The notes under the pieces were generated by a model. That model saw nothing but the letters and a program-made list of their open reading frames with translations. It was not told the DNA's origin and made no database searches. From CAZNQW01 sp964575225 (GTDB lineage: Bacteria > Chloroflexota > Anaerolineae > JAAYZQ01), in NCBI GenBank assembly GCA_964575225.1, contig CAZNQW010000055.1:1-18473 (forward strand): a stretch of DNA of 18,473 bases, given 5' to 3'. The translations under genes were made by a program, and so were the position numbers. Shown piece after piece: positions 5,685 to 14,839 of the stretch. Position 1 is the first letter of the stretch, and the number at the start of each line of letters is the position of its first letter.

Positions 5685-7574
5685 GTGATTGGTGGAACGC
5701 ACGGCAAAATACTACATGTCGATCTGACCTCGGGCACCACCCATGTGGAGCGCCCGTCCGACGATATCTACCGCCTGCTGGCCGGCGGGCGCGCGTTGGT
5801 CGCTTTTCTACTCCTACGCGATCTGTCGGCCAATGTCGAGCCCCTGAGTCCAGAAAATCTCTTGATCTTTGCGCCGGGCGTGCTGCAAGGCACCGGTTTT
5901 CCTGGCGCCGGTCGCCACGGCGTCGGTGGCAAATCGCCCCTGACCGGCGCCCTGGGCAGTTCTGAAGTCGGTGGCTTTTGGGGCCACGAATTCAAGCGCA
6001 CCGGGTTTGACGCTCTGGTCATCCACGGGCGAGCCGATTCGCCCGTCTATCTCTGGATCCACGATGGCAAAGTCGAGATCCGGTCGGCTGTCCATCTTTG
6101 GGGCTTTGAAACGGCGCCGGCCCAAGCCGCCATCCGCACCGAATTGGGAGACGACAAAGTACGGGTAGCCCAGATCGGCCCTGCCGGTGAGAACCTGGTT
6201 CGCTTTGCAGCCATTATTCACGACGTGAACCGCGCGGCGGGACGCAATGGAATGGGTGCCCTGATGGGCTCCAAAAACCTCAAAGCCGTCGCCGTGCGAG
6301 GCACCGAAAAAGTATCGGTAGTCAACCGGGCCGATGTCACCGATGTAGCCCGCTGGCTAGGCGAAAACTATAAGGAAACGATGGGCTGGGCCGCCGAAGG
6401 CATTGGTCGAGCCACCCAAGATTCGGCGGCCCGCTTGGCGCTGTCCGGCGGACTCCCCACCCGCAATTTCGGGCAAGCGGTATTCGACGAGATCGATCAG
6501 ATCACCGGCGAGCGCAACTACCAAATGTTCTACAAGGGGCGCGACACCTGCCAGGGATGCCCCGTACACTGCAAGCAGGTCTTTGAAAACCAGGATCCCG
6601 ATCCAAATCGTAGCCTCGACCCGGTGTACGGCGGCGCAGAATACGAGGCGATGGCCGCATTTGGTCCCACCTGCGGCGTGTCCGATAACCTGGCTATCCT
6701 AAAAGCCAACGAACGAGCCAACGCCTTGGGGCTGGACGCCATCTCGACGGGAATGAGCATTGCCTTTGCAATCGAGTGCTTTGAAAATGGGATTCTCACA
6801 GAGGCCGATACGGGCAGGTTGGCCTTTCGCTGGGGCGACGCCACCACCATGCTGCGCGCCGTAGACCTCATCGCCTCGCGGCAAGGCTTTGGCGACGTAC
6901 TGGCCGAAGGCGTACATCGCATGGCCGCCCGCTTTGGGCCTGAATCCCAGCCATTTAACCTGACTGTCAAGGGCCAGGAACTACCCATGCACGAACCACG
7001 TCTAAAGCCGGCCATGGGCGTGGGCTATGCCGTGGCGCCCGTGGGGGCCGATCACATGATGAATATGCACGATACTGCCTACCTGCGCCACGGCGATTGG
7101 CAGGATCGGGTGAGTTCGGCCGCAGGCAGACCCATCAAGCCCCTTGACCGCGCGGCCCTCGATGAGCACAAGCTTGAAGTCTTTTACCACGAAGTCAATT
7201 TTATGCACTTTCACGACTGCGCCCTGATCTGCCAGTTCTATTGTTATGACTATCTGCAACTGGCCCAAGCCTTGTCCGGCGTCACCGGTGTCGATTATAG
7301 CATCCACGAGATGTTGGCCATCGGCGCACGGGCACAAACCCTAGCTCGCCTGTTCAACCTGCGTGAAGGGTTCACCGCCGACGACGACCGCCTGCCTCGC
7401 CGGGTGATGACCGCCTTTGAAGAGGGACCCATCGCCGGCAGCGGGATTTCGGACGAGGATTTTGCCTGGTTCAAGCGCCGCTTCTACGAGCGCATGAAGT
7501 GGGACCCGAACACCGGCGAACCAACTGCCGAGTGCCTCCGTGCGCTGGAACTGGACAAGCTCCTCAGTTCATAG
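5685..7574 (+). CDS. Aldehyde:ferredoxin oxidoreductase (tungsten-pterin, 4Fe-4S)
   Basis: Oxidises aldehydes to carboxylic acids with ferredoxin as electron acceptor, using a bis-pterin tungsten centre and one 4Fe-4S cluster; cytosolic and oxygen-sensitive in known members. The 629-residue length fits the family (about 600-620). The cluster ligands are visible as C289-x2-C292-x3-C296, with the distant fourth ligand most likely C516 in HDCALICQF. Pterin-site motifs are present: GRHGVGGKSPLTGA near 76-89, RNGMGALMGSKNLKAVAVRG at 187-206 and LGLDAISTGMSIAFA at 348-362. The start is GTG at 5685 with GGAGG about 8 bases upstream. It is transcribed alone, with its own promoter and terminator; no MoaD-like, ferredoxin or pterin-biosynthesis gene is adjacent. 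The aldehyde substrate cannot be read from sequence. It is divergent from the regulator-AAA+-larC2 operon. Confidence 0.93.
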   Translation: MIGGTHGKILHVDLTSGTTHVERPSDDIYRLLAGGRALVAFLLLRDLSANVEPLSPENLLIFAPGVLQGTGFPGAGRHGVGGKSPLTGALGSSEVGGFWGHEFKRTGFDALVIHGRADSPVYLWIHDGKVEIRSAVHLWGFETAPAQAAIRTELGDDKVRVAQIGPAGENLVRFAAIIHDVNRAAGRNGMGALMGSKNLKAVAVRGTEKVSVVNRADVTDVARWLGENYKETMGWAAEGIGRATQDSAARLALSGGLPTRNFGQAVFDEIDQITGERNYQMFYKGRDTCQGCPVHCKQVFENQDPDPNRSLDPVYGGAEYEAMAAFGPTCGVSDNLAILKANERANALGLDAISTGMSIAFAIECFENGILTEADTGRLAFRWGDATTMLRAVDLIASRQGFGDVLAEGVHRMAARFGPESQPFNLTVKGQELPMHEPRLKPAMGVGYAVAPVGADHMMNMHDTAYLRHGDWQDRVSSAAGRPIKPLDRAALDEHKLEVFYHEVNFMHFHDCALICQFYCYDYLQLAQALSGVTGVDYSIHEMLAIGARAQTLARLFNLREGFTADDDRLPRRVMTAFEEGPIAGSGISDEDFAWFKRRFYERMKWDPNTGEPTAECLRALELDKLLSS

Positions 7575-7595
7575 CGAACAGCCCATGCCGAAGCA

Positions 7596-7631
7596 AAACG
7601 CCCTGGAGAATTGGATCTCTCCAGGGCGTTT
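7596..7631. terminator. Strong bidirectional intrinsic terminator
   Basis: A perfect 14-bp stem (AAACGCCCTGGAGA at 7596-7609 paired with 7618-7631) closes an 8-base loop (7610-7617). The stem core is GC-rich and the arms end in T runs on either strand (GCGTTT on plus, GCGTTTTG on minus). It lies 21 bases after the oxidoreductase stop and 19 bases beyond the degV stop, between convergent genes, so it probably serves both. Confidence 0.88.
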
Positions 7632-7650
7632 CAATTGCCTGTTGCCTGGT

Positions 7651-8523
7651 CTATGCCGAGTCCAACACCCGGGCATAACACACCCCAGCCGTCCCCGGAC
7701 CTGAATGCACTCCGAGCGCAGGCGACAGCTCGGCAACAAGCGACTCGGCGCAGTCGATTCGCTCTTCAACCATCTGTTTCAGCATTGCCACCTCTTGTGG
7801 CGCTGCGGCATGCACATAAGCAATGCGGATCTTGCCCAATCGGTTCGCCGCACTTTCGACCCTATTGACAATGGAGCGATAGGCTCGGCTCCGGCTGCGA
7901 GCCTGACCCAAAGCCACAATTTCGCCCTCTTCCATCCCGATCAGCGGCTTGATATTCAGCAGGCTGCCCACCAAATGCGTGGCCCGGCCAATGCGCCCAC
8001 CCATGTACAGGTAGCGCAAGGTATCGGCCGTCTGGATCATCGCGCTGGTCGGGATCAAGGCCTTGACCCGCGCCACAATATCGGGAAGCGAAAGACCCGC
8101 CAAAACGTCGCGCGCGGCCTGTACGACCATCCAGCCCTGGCACATCGACACGTTTAGGGAGTCTATGACCTCAATCCGAAGATTGGGCAAGCGCTCACGC
8201 AACATCGACTGCGCCACACACGCCGCCTGATACGCACCGCTGCCCTTGGAGGTCATGTGGATGCTCACAATCCCCTCCATGCCCTCTTCGGCCACCTGCT
8301 GATACAGGGCCACATAGTCGCCGGGGCCAGGGCTTGCCGTGCGGGGCAGTTCAGTGGCGCTGGTCAGCCATTGATAAAAGGGGCTTCGTTGGATAGTGAC
8401 CAGATCGCGCAGCACCTGTTCACCGCGATGAATATAGTAAGGCACCCAACGGATGCTGAGGGAATCGAGGAGGGATTCGGGAATGCTAGCACAGCTATCG
8501 GTTACTATCGCAACGCGAGACAT
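7651..8523 (-). CDS. DegV family fatty-acid-binding protein
   Basis: DegV proteins bind a fatty acid; in Firmicutes the FakB members present it to the kinase FakA for phosphorylation. The 290-residue product matches family length. It begins SRVAIVTDSCASIP, has PRTASPGPGDY at about 60-70, SIHMTSKGSGAYQAA (the family S-x-x-x-SGT-Y region), VIDSLNVSMCQGW and a C-terminal lobe ending in VHSGPGTAGVCYA. The start is the ATG at 8521-8523 with AAGGAG 7 bases upstream; the open frame continues to 9060 but that part is antisense to the next gene. No fakA (DAK kinase) is in the window, so membership of a Fak system is unproven. It has its own promoter and ends in the shared terminator. Confidence 0.9.
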   Translation of the reverse strand: MSRVAIVTDSCASIPESLLDSLSIRWVPYYIHRGEQVLRDLVTIQRSPFYQWLTSATELPRTASPGPGDYVALYQQVAEEGMEGIVSIHMTSKGSGAYQAACVAQSMLRERLPNLRIEVIDSLNVSMCQGWMVVQAARDVLAGLSLPDIVARVKALIPTSAMIQTADTLRYLYMGGRIGRATHLVGSLLNIKPLIGMEEGEIVALGQARSRSRAYRSIVNRVESAANRLGKIRIAYVHAAAPQEVAMLKQMVEERIDCAESLVAELSPALGVHSGPGTAGVCYARVLDSA

Positions 8524-8610
8524 CGTTGACTCCTTGCCCGCGCCTGGATGGACCATATGAACCCCACACACTCTTGCCCGTCCAGGTGCGCTATCCCTGA
8601 AGACCCCAGA

Positions 8611-8639
8611 ATTGTACACGAAAGCGCGCCAAGAAGCAA
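8611..8639 (-). promoter_or_regulatory. Probable promoter for degV
   Basis: On the minus strand TTGCTT (8639-8634), a 17-base spacer and TACAAT (8616-8611) predict a start near 8604, about 80 bases before the degV ATG. The -35 is weaker than in the other promoters here. Confidence 0.5.
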
Positions 8640-8711
8640 GTTGGCACAACGATCCGATCCAGATTGTGAACCGTCCCCAGTGCCTTGTGCCTTGTCGAAT
8701 CGGTTCGTGGT

Positions 8712-8740
8712 TTGACAGCCCGGTCATTGGCTGATACAAT
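8712..8740 (+). promoter_or_regulatory. Strong sigma-70-type promoter heading the 8799-15682 gene run
   Basis: A consensus TTGACA (8712-8717), a 17-base spacer and TACAAT (8735-8740) predict a start near 8747, about 50 bases before the FAD oxidoreductase ATG. No comparably good promoter was found in the short gaps of the following five genes, so it may drive all six. Confidence 0.78.
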
Positions 8741-8798
8741 AACAGCACAGTCGCCGCTTGGGACGCAGGCCATCGCTGAGCGCAAAGGAGGCAGATCC

Positions 8799-10133
8799 AT
8801 GACCCAGAAAATGCAGACCGACGTTCTGATCGTCGGAGCAGGTACCAGCGGATCCTATCTCGCCTGGCGCCTTGGCCAGCGCGGTGTGCGGGTGCTCGTC
8901 TTGGAAAAGAAACGCCTTCAGGACTTGGGACACGACCTCGACATATTTCACATGGACGAGGTCCGTTTTGACCAATTTGGCGTGCCCCACCCCACAGGCG
9001 ATGAGTTGATCGGCCACTTTGCCACAGGTCTGGCCTGGTCGCCTGACCTCCAGATCTCAAATCGGGTCGACTATGCCTTCTACGTCATGCCCAAGCCCTC
9101 GTTCCACCAGCGGCTGCACACCTATGTGCTTGAATCGGGTGGAGAGATATGGGAACGTACCAAGGTCACGCAGGTTCTCATCGAGGAAAACGCTGTGGTG
9201 GGCCTTGGCGCCGAGCGCGAAGGGGAAGCCTGGGAACTGCGTGCCCCTCTCGTGGTCGACGCCTCGGGCATTGACGGCGCCGTCCGCACGCGTCTGCCCA
9301 AAGACCTGGGGATCGAGATCGACTCGATCACAGCCGACGATACGCTCTATGTCTGTCTCGAATTCCGTGAGGATGTAGGCGAGGGGTATCCCAGCGGGCT
9401 GAACTTTTATCCCTTCCACAAAGCCTTCTGGAACCCCAGCCGTAATGGCGGCTCGATCCTGGGCATTGGCCAACCGGGCAGTTTTGACACAGCCTGGCAG
9501 AAACACGCCGAGTGGCGCGAGGAGTATTTCGGCGATCCCGGCCGGGTCGTGCAGCGCAAACAGGGCCGTACCCCGTACCGGCGCTCACCCTATTCGCTGG
9601 TTGGCAACGGGATCATGGTCGTTGGCGACGCGGCCTTTCAAACCAAGCCCTTCTCTGGCGAGGGTGTCACCTCATCCTTCACAGCCTGTCAGATCGCCGC
9701 CGAGGTAGCCGTCAACGCTCTTCGCTCCGGCACTGCCAACCGAGAAGCGCTGTGGCCCTACAACGTGGAATATTTCCGCGACCAGGGCGCCAAATTCGCT
9801 TCCCTTTTCGTCCAACTGCCGGCAGCAGCCGAGCTCTCCCGCCAGGAAGTCGATTTCCTCTTTCAAAACAACCTGATCTTTAGCGGCGAGGACTTTCGGC
9901 AGATGAACCTCAACTACGAGACCGAAATGTCGACCGCCGGCACGATATCGATGGCTGCAAAATTGCTGTGGGGAGTAGCGCGAGGACGATTCTCCATGGC
10001 CAGCCTCCAACGACTCCTGCATGTGTCGGCCACCGCCGCCAAGATCAAGGCCCTGTATCAACGCTACCCTGAGGATCCTTCCCTCTTTGGAGCCTGGGTC
10101 GTCGAGGCCCGATCCCTGTGGGGCGAGTCATAG
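8799..10133 (+). CDS. FAD-dependent oxidoreductase, geranylgeranyl-reductase/FixC-like
   Basis: A 444-residue flavoprotein of the p-hydroxybenzoate-hydroxylase fold. The FAD-binding GxGxxG is at G13-A-G15-T-S-G18 after VLIV, with the ribose-binding acidic residue at E36. DASG is at 154-157, and the second FAD motif is VVGDAAFQTKPFSGEGV at 274-290, typical of geranylgeranyl reductase and FixC relatives that reduce isoprenoid double bonds or pass electrons to quinones. The substrate is not identifiable. The ATG at 8799 has AAAGGAGG with 7 bases spacing and is the clear start. The C-terminal part from about 340 is helical and less conserved, as usual in this family. A GNAT gene follows after 27 bases. 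Confidence 0.85.
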   Translation: MTQKMQTDVLIVGAGTSGSYLAWRLGQRGVRVLVLEKKRLQDLGHDLDIFHMDEVRFDQFGVPHPTGDELIGHFATGLAWSPDLQISNRVDYAFYVMPKPSFHQRLHTYVLESGGEIWERTKVTQVLIEENAVVGLGAEREGEAWELRAPLVVDASGIDGAVRTRLPKDLGIEIDSITADDTLYVCLEFREDVGEGYPSGLNFYPFHKAFWNPSRNGGSILGIGQPGSFDTAWQKHAEWREEYFGDPGRVVQRKQGRTPYRRSPYSLVGNGIMVVGDAAFQTKPFSGEGVTSSFTACQIAAEVAVNALRSGTANREALWPYNVEYFRDQGAKFASLFVQLPAAAELSRQEVDFLFQNNLIFSGEDFRQMNLNYETEMSTAGTISMAAKLLWGVARGRFSMASLQRLLHVSATAAKIKALYQRYPEDPSLFGAWVVEARSLWGES

Positions 10134-10160
10134 GTCTGAAATCTTGTAGAGGAGGATCCC

Positions 10161-10712
10161 ATGAGCGAAATGAACACCAACCCAGTTGAATCAGTGGAAT
10201 GGGTCCGGTTGCGTTCGGGGCGGCAAATCGGCATCCGTCCCATCCAACCGGATGACGCACCCAGGCTGCAGGCCCTTTTTGAGCGTCTGTCGCCCGAGAG
10301 CGTCTTTCTGCGCTTTTTGGGTACGCGTAAAACACTGACCGACCAAGATGCCGAGCGGTTGGTCCACGTCGACTATGATCGCCGGATGGCTTTCGTGGCC
10401 CTGTTAGATGACGGCCCCGAGGAGATCTTGGTGGCTGTAGCCCGCTACTCGGCCATCGCCGACAGCGACCCGCTCGAAGCTGAGGCGGCCGTCATTGTTG
10501 AGGATAGTTTCCAGAATCAAGGTCTGGGTACCCTGATGCTCGTACGCTTGTCCACCTATGCACGCCAACACGGCATTCAGCGCTTTTGGGCGGCCGTGCA
10601 CCACAGCAATTCCCGTATCTTGCGGTTTCTCAGGAGCAGTGGGTTGCCCATGGAAAAGAGCCTTGAAGAAGGCATCTGGGATATCCACGTAAGCCTTGTC
10701 GACGAGCCATGA
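10161..10712 (+). CDS. GNAT family N-acetyltransferase (Pat-like)
   Basis: A 183-residue single GNAT domain. The acetyl-CoA pyrophosphate loop is QNQGLGT at residues 118-124, preceded by the AAVIVED strand. The N-terminal pattern IRPIQPDDAPRLQALFERL, then SPESVFLRFLG and VDYDRRMAFVAL, resembles the acetyltransferase domains of protein lysine acetylases of the Pat/AcuA type, and homologous domains occur fused to universal-stress or acyl-CoA synthetase domains. A protein substrate is therefore plausible but not shown. The start ATG at 10161 has GAGGAGG upstream. It lies 27 bases after the FAD oxidoreductase and 82 bases before the kinase, on the same strand. Confidence 0.87.
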   Translation: MSEMNTNPVESVEWVRLRSGRQIGIRPIQPDDAPRLQALFERLSPESVFLRFLGTRKTLTDQDAERLVHVDYDRRMAFVALLDDGPEEILVAVARYSAIADSDPLEAEAAVIVEDSFQNQGLGTLMLVRLSTYARQHGIQRFWAAVHHSNSRILRFLRSSGLPMEKSLEEGIWDIHVSLVDEP

Positions 10713-10794
10713 CTTGGCCCGGTGTTGATGGCCACTGCGTCGACTTCCCTCAGCCCAAATTCGATCCGATGATTCTCGAGAGGCTGTCGATCCA

Positions 10795-12864
10795 ATGGAG
10801 CAGCCGATGACCATGAGGCTCCATGGCCCCAAAAGCCTATCCAGTCAGATCACCCTGCGTTTCTTTGCTCTGATCCTGGTGACGGCAATAGCGGTGGGCG
10901 TGCCGTCGGTGCTGCTCATCCGCAGCCAATTCGAGCGGCAGGCCTGGGCGCAGATCCGCCAGGGTCTTCAGGCCACACAGGCGCTGTATGACGCCCGCGA
11001 GGCCGAATTGGAGGGGTTGGCCACCCTGATCACCCAACGCCCCACCCTGCAGCAACTCCAGCGGGATTGGGATGCTGTCGCCCTCCAGACCTATCTGGAC
11101 ACACTCCGCGAAGGTTCGGGCTTGGACCTGATTGTGCTGTGCGACACGCGGGGCCAGATCATGGCCGCGCCAGATCCCGGCGAACTCCAGCAGATCTGTT
11201 CCCTCAGCGCCTCCGCCAGTTTCTACGTATCGCCCGATGATTCTAAAACCCGTGCCTTGCTCGTGGCCGTCCAACCAGTGGATCAGGGCGCGGGCGCCGC
11301 TTCGGTGATCGTCGGACTGGATCTGAACGACGACCTGGCAACCGAAATGCACGACCAGACCGGCCTGGAACATACCATCCTCCTCGACGGAGGGCCGGTG
11401 GCCACCAGCTTTCCCGATCCACCTCCGCCCCCTGGTCCCGGCAATCAGGCGGCATCTCGAACCTTCCAGATGGGCGACCAGTCCTTTTTTGCCGCCTTGC
11501 TCCCCCTCGGTGAGTCAAATTTGGAGGTGGAAATCGCTCTCGATGTCAACGGAATTGTTGCTACCCAACAGAAAATGATGACGGTGCTGATCGTTGGCAT
11601 TGGCGCCATCCTTCTGGCCACTTCCCTGTTTGGCGCGTTGCCGGCTCGTCGCATCAGTCAACCCCTCTCGCACCTGGCGCAAGCCGCCGATGCCATGAGC
11701 CAGGGTGACCTGTCTACGCCCATCGCCATCGAGACCGACATCCGCGAAGTGGCTCACGTCGCCCAGGCTCTGGAAAGCACCCGGGCCGATTTGCAAAACA
11801 GCGTGGCCGATCTGCGGCGCGAAAAGGATTGGGGAGACCATCTGTTGGCATCGATCGTGGAGGGCATTGTCACCCTCGATCGCCGTGGTTACGTCACCTT
11901 TTTCAGCCAGGGGGCCGAGCGGATCACAGGACTGAGCCGGGATCAGGTGTTAGGAACAAGCTGCGATCACCTGTTCGAGCCCTTGGAGACAGACGAACCC
12001 TTCAGCCGATTGATCCCGGCGCCTGGCCGCCGCCAAAAGATTCCGGTAGAGTTTCGAGACGGTCGACAGGCGATTCTGTCCGTCAGCGGCGCCCGTCTCG
12101 TGCCCCCCGAAGGCCACGATGCCCGGGTGGCATTGGTATTTCGCGACATCAGCGAAGAGGAAACCATGCATCGGCTGATGGGGCATTTCCTGGCCAACGT
12201 GGCCCACGAATTTCGCACACCGCTTTCGGCCCTGGCTGCGTCGGTCGAACTGTTAATGGATCAGGCCCCGGACCTGTCACCCGAAGAGCTGGGCGAGCTT
12301 TTGACCTCCCTTCACCTGGGGGTGTTGGGGCTTCAAACGCTCATCGACAACCTGTTGGCCAGTTCGAGCATCGAGGCCGGCCGGTTCCGGGTTCAATTTC
12401 GGCCCACCGATCTCAACGAGATCCTCGCCGACGCCATCCACACCATGCAACCCTTGTTGGAAAAACGGGGGCAGAGCCTGATCGTGCAGATCCCGGCATC
12501 GATCCCGACTTTACAGGCGGATCCCCGGCGCCTGAGCCAGGTTCTCATCAACCTGCTATCGAACGCGAGCAAGTACGGTCCCGACGACGCCGAGATCGAG
12601 ATCGCCGCGGGCCTCGACGACTCGCATCTGCGGATCACTGTATCGGACCTGGGCCCCGGGGTTCCGGCCGATCAGCGCCAGGATCTATTCCGGCGTTTTA
12701 TGAGTCCCGGCCGCGGCACCAGTCATGCTGAGGTAGGTGCAGGGTTGGGATTGTCGGTCGTGCGGGCTGTCATTGAGGCCCACGGTGGCGAAGTCGGCAT
12801 CGACGACCGGCCCGGAGGCGGAGCCAGTTTCTGGTTTACCTTGCCCATCGAAGAGGCCTTGTGA
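10795..12864 (+). CDS. Membrane sensor histidine kinase (extracytoplasmic sensor, HAMP, PAS, HisKA, HATPase_c)
   Basis: A 689-residue sensor kinase. Membrane segments at about 21-43 and 262-282 enclose an extracytoplasmic domain of about 218 residues, Cache-like in predicted layout, with two cysteines (C116, C135) that could form a disulphide and a proline run at 207-213. HAMP (about 283-340) and PAS (about 345-455) domains follow. The phospho-acceptor is H471 in NVAHEFRTPLSAL; ATP-binding boxes are NLLSNASKYGP (N590), SDLGPGVP and GAGLGLSVV. The architecture is that of PhoR/VicK-type kinases. Two starts are possible: ATG 10795 with AGAGG 11 bases upstream, or ATG 10807 with GGAG 6 bases upstream; the difference is four residues. 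The partner regulator follows after 19 bases. Confidence 0.92.
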   Translation: MEQPMTMRLHGPKSLSSQITLRFFALILVTAIAVGVPSVLLIRSQFERQAWAQIRQGLQATQALYDAREAELEGLATLITQRPTLQQLQRDWDAVALQTYLDTLREGSGLDLIVLCDTRGQIMAAPDPGELQQICSLSASASFYVSPDDSKTRALLVAVQPVDQGAGAASVIVGLDLNDDLATEMHDQTGLEHTILLDGGPVATSFPDPPPPPGPGNQAASRTFQMGDQSFFAALLPLGESNLEVEIALDVNGIVATQQKMMTVLIVGIGAILLATSLFGALPARRISQPLSHLAQAADAMSQGDLSTPIAIETDIREVAHVAQALESTRADLQNSVADLRREKDWGDHLLASIVEGIVTLDRRGYVTFFSQGAERITGLSRDQVLGTSCDHLFEPLETDEPFSRLIPAPGRRQKIPVEFRDGRQAILSVSGARLVPPEGHDARVALVFRDISEEETMHRLMGHFLANVAHEFRTPLSALAASVELLMDQAPDLSPEELGELLTSLHLGVLGLQTLIDNLLASSSIEAGRFRVQFRPTDLNEILADAIHTMQPLLEKRGQSLIVQIPASIPTLQADPRRLSQVLINLLSNASKYGPDDAEIEIAAGLDDSHLRITVSDLGPGVPADQRQDLFRRFMSPGRGTSHAEVGAGLGLSVVRAVIEAHGGEVGIDDRPGGGASFWFTLPIEEAL

Positions 12865-12883
12865 TCACCGGGAGCGACATTTC

Positions 12884-13612
12884 GTGAAAGCCTTGATCGT
12901 AGACGATGACCGCGTTCTGGCCGATGTGCTGGCCTTCACCCTCCGACGAGAAGGGTTCCAGGTCGTTCAGGCATTTGACGGAGAAGCTGCCTTGCAGCGG
13001 TGGAAGCAGGAGAACCCCGATCTGGTGGTCTTGGATGTCAATCTGCCGCGACTCGATGGGTTTGCCGTCTGCCGTCAAATCCGCGAGGCAGGCGACACAC
13101 CCATTGTCCTATTGACCGTTCGAGGAGAGGAGGACGACATCATCTACGGGCTGGAAGCGGGTGCCGACGACTATATCACCAAACCGTTCAGCCCTCGTCA
13201 ACTGGTGGCCCGGGCCAACGCCGTACTTCGCCGGGCCGGTCGTGTGACAACTCCGGCCCTACGTCAAGTCGGATCACTGGTGCTGGACTCCAGCCGCCGA
13301 GAACTGCGGACTGGCCACGGGGAACCGGTATCGCTCACTCCCCTCGAAAGCCGGCTGCTCGACTATTTGATCCTCAACGCCGGTCACGTGCTGACAGCCG
13401 AGGCGATCATCAGTCACGTCTGGGGCGTCGACGGCGGCGATCGCGATATGTTACGTCAACTGGTACGCCGCCTGCGAGGCAAGCTGAGCCTGGCCTACCA
13501 AAGCACAGACCCTGAGGTGAATGCCGACCACCAGGCGATGATCGAGACCGTACCCGGCCTGGGCTATGGGTTGACCGTACCTGTGCTGATGGACTCAGAG
13601 GATGGATCGTGA
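12884..13612 (+). CDS. OmpR/PhoB-family response regulator
   Basis: A 242-residue two-domain regulator. The receiver has the acidic cluster D7-D9, phospho-acceptor D51 in LVVLDVNLP, T78 and K100 in YITKPFS. The winged-helix DNA-binding domain (about 128-235) has LTPLESRLLDYL, then RQLVRRLRGKL (recognition-helix region) and the wing IETVPGLGYGL. The GTG at 12884 is preceded by GGGAG with 9 bases spacing and starts precisely at the receiver; the open frame reaches back to 12737 but overlaps the kinase. Its stop overlaps the permease start (GTGA), so kinase, regulator and permease are probably translated from one message, and the permease is a likely target or sensor partner. Confidence 0.93.
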   Translation: MKALIVDDDRVLADVLAFTLRREGFQVVQAFDGEAALQRWKQENPDLVVLDVNLPRLDGFAVCRQIREAGDTPIVLLTVRGEEDDIIYGLEAGADDYITKPFSPRQLVARANAVLRRAGRVTTPALRQVGSLVLDSSRRELRTGHGEPVSLTPLESRLLDYLILNAGHVLTAEAIISHVWGVDGGDRDMLRQLVRRLRGKLSLAYQSTDPEVNADHQAMIETVPGLGYGLTVPVLMDSEDGS

Positions 13613-14757
13613 ATAACGATCCCGACGGCCTCAGGGGAAGAGTGACAGCCGAATTGGAGCTGCCCACAGCTCCGTCGGCGACCGCCCGATTTTTCCAGGC
13701 AGTGCAAGGCCTCTTGAAACGGGTTCACGTGGGCAAAATCGCCCTGTTCACCCTCAGCCTGTTCCTGTTTATCCTGGCGATTTACCTGATGAAGGAAGGG
13801 GCGCGGGCCATCGCTCCCCTCATCCGCAGCCAGTTTTCAGTCACCAATGCAGCCAACAGCCTCGGCTTTGGTTGGCTGTTTGCCTATGTCATCATGAGCG
13901 GCTCGCCGGTAGCCGCTGCCTCTCTGACCTTCTTTGATGCAGGCGTCGTCGACGAATTGGGCGCTTTTGCCATGATCACCGGCAGCCGCCTGGGAGCCAG
14001 CTTTATCGTCCTGTTTCTCGGCTTTCTCTACATCCTGCGGGGACGAGACCGAGTCAACAGCCTGAGCATGGGCCTGCTGTCCCTCCTCGTAACCGGCACG
14101 ACCCACCTGCTCAGCCTGCCATTGGGCGCTTTTCTCCTTACCACAAACGCCCTCGATGTGGTGCAACTACGGTCGGATGCACTGCTCAACTCGGTCTTTG
14201 ACGCAGTCATCGAACCGATCTCGTCGGCAATCGGCGGCCTGTTGCCCGAATGGGCCGTGTTCGTTGCCGGACTGGGCATAATCCTGATCAGCTTTAACCT
14301 GTTCGACCGCTGCCTGCCTGATATGACCCTGAAAGAGAGCCAGGTGGGACACGTGTCACGTCTCGTCTACCGCCCGGGTGTCATGCTCCTTCTGGGCGCG
14401 GTGGTGACCATGATCTCCATGTCGGTCAGTCTCTCGTTGAGCATCCTTGTCCCGCTCAGTCATCGTGGATTCATTCGCCGTGAAAACGTCATCCCCTACA
14501 TCATGGGTGCCAACATCACCACCTTTATCGACACCCTGTTGGCGGCTGTGTTGCTGAACAACCACCCGGCCTTTACCATCGTCCTGGTGGAGATGCTAAG
14601 CGTGGCACTCGTATCCATCGTCATTTTGACGTTGCTGTTCCAGCAGTACCAAAGTGCGATGCTCTCCTTTGTGGGCTGGGTAACCTGCAGCAATCGGAAC
14701 CTGTTTTTTTTCATGGGCGTCATTCTGGTGATACCCATCCTTCTGATGCTGATATAG
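13609..14757 (+). CDS. Divergent Na+/phosphate-cotransporter-like membrane permease
   Basis: A 382-residue polytopic membrane protein with a roughly 40-residue soluble N-terminus and about eight to ten hydrophobic segments. Two inverted-repeat-type hairpins are recognisable: residues 96-131 (MSGSPVAAASL ... ITGSRLGASF) and 270-305 (SMSVSLSLSIL ... IMGANITTF). These follow the layout of the NptA/YjbB (Na_Pi_cotrans) repeat, where QSSSATT is followed about 30 residues later by GANIGTT; here the first motif is degenerate and only the second GAN is kept. The PhoU-like C-terminal domain found in many NptA proteins is absent. The GTG start at 13609 overlaps the regulator stop. The position directly after a PhoR/PhoB-type pair fits an ion- or phosphate-linked role, but the substrate is unproven. 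Confidence 0.65.
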   Translation: MNNDPDGLRGRVTAELELPTAPSATARFFQAVQGLLKRVHVGKIALFTLSLFLFILAIYLMKEGARAIAPLIRSQFSVTNAANSLGFGWLFAYVIMSGSPVAAASLTFFDAGVVDELGAFAMITGSRLGASFIVLFLGFLYILRGRDRVNSLSMGLLSLLVTGTTHLLSLPLGAFLLTTNALDVVQLRSDALLNSVFDAVIEPISSAIGGLLPEWAVFVAGLGIILISFNLFDRCLPDMTLKESQVGHVSRLVYRPGVMLLLGAVVTMISMSVSLSLSILVPLSHRGFIRRENVIPYIMGANITTFIDTLLAAVLLNNHPAFTIVLVEMLSVALVSIVILTLLFQQYQSAMLSFVGWVTCSNRNLFFFMGVILVIPILLMLI

Positions 14758-14786
14758 CCGGTCATCGGGGCTAACCCAAGGCGTGA

Positions 14787-14798
14787 TCTGGCGCCAGA
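14787..14798. repeat. 12-bp perfect palindrome upstream of the USP gene
   Basis: TCTGGCGCCAGA lies in the 82-base gap between the permease and the USP gene. It could be an operator half-site pair or a chance palindrome; no second copy was found by eye in the window. Confidence 0.3.
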
Positions 14799-14839
14799 AC
14801 AGGTCACATGGGTCCCGATCCAAGATGATAGGGAGTTTT

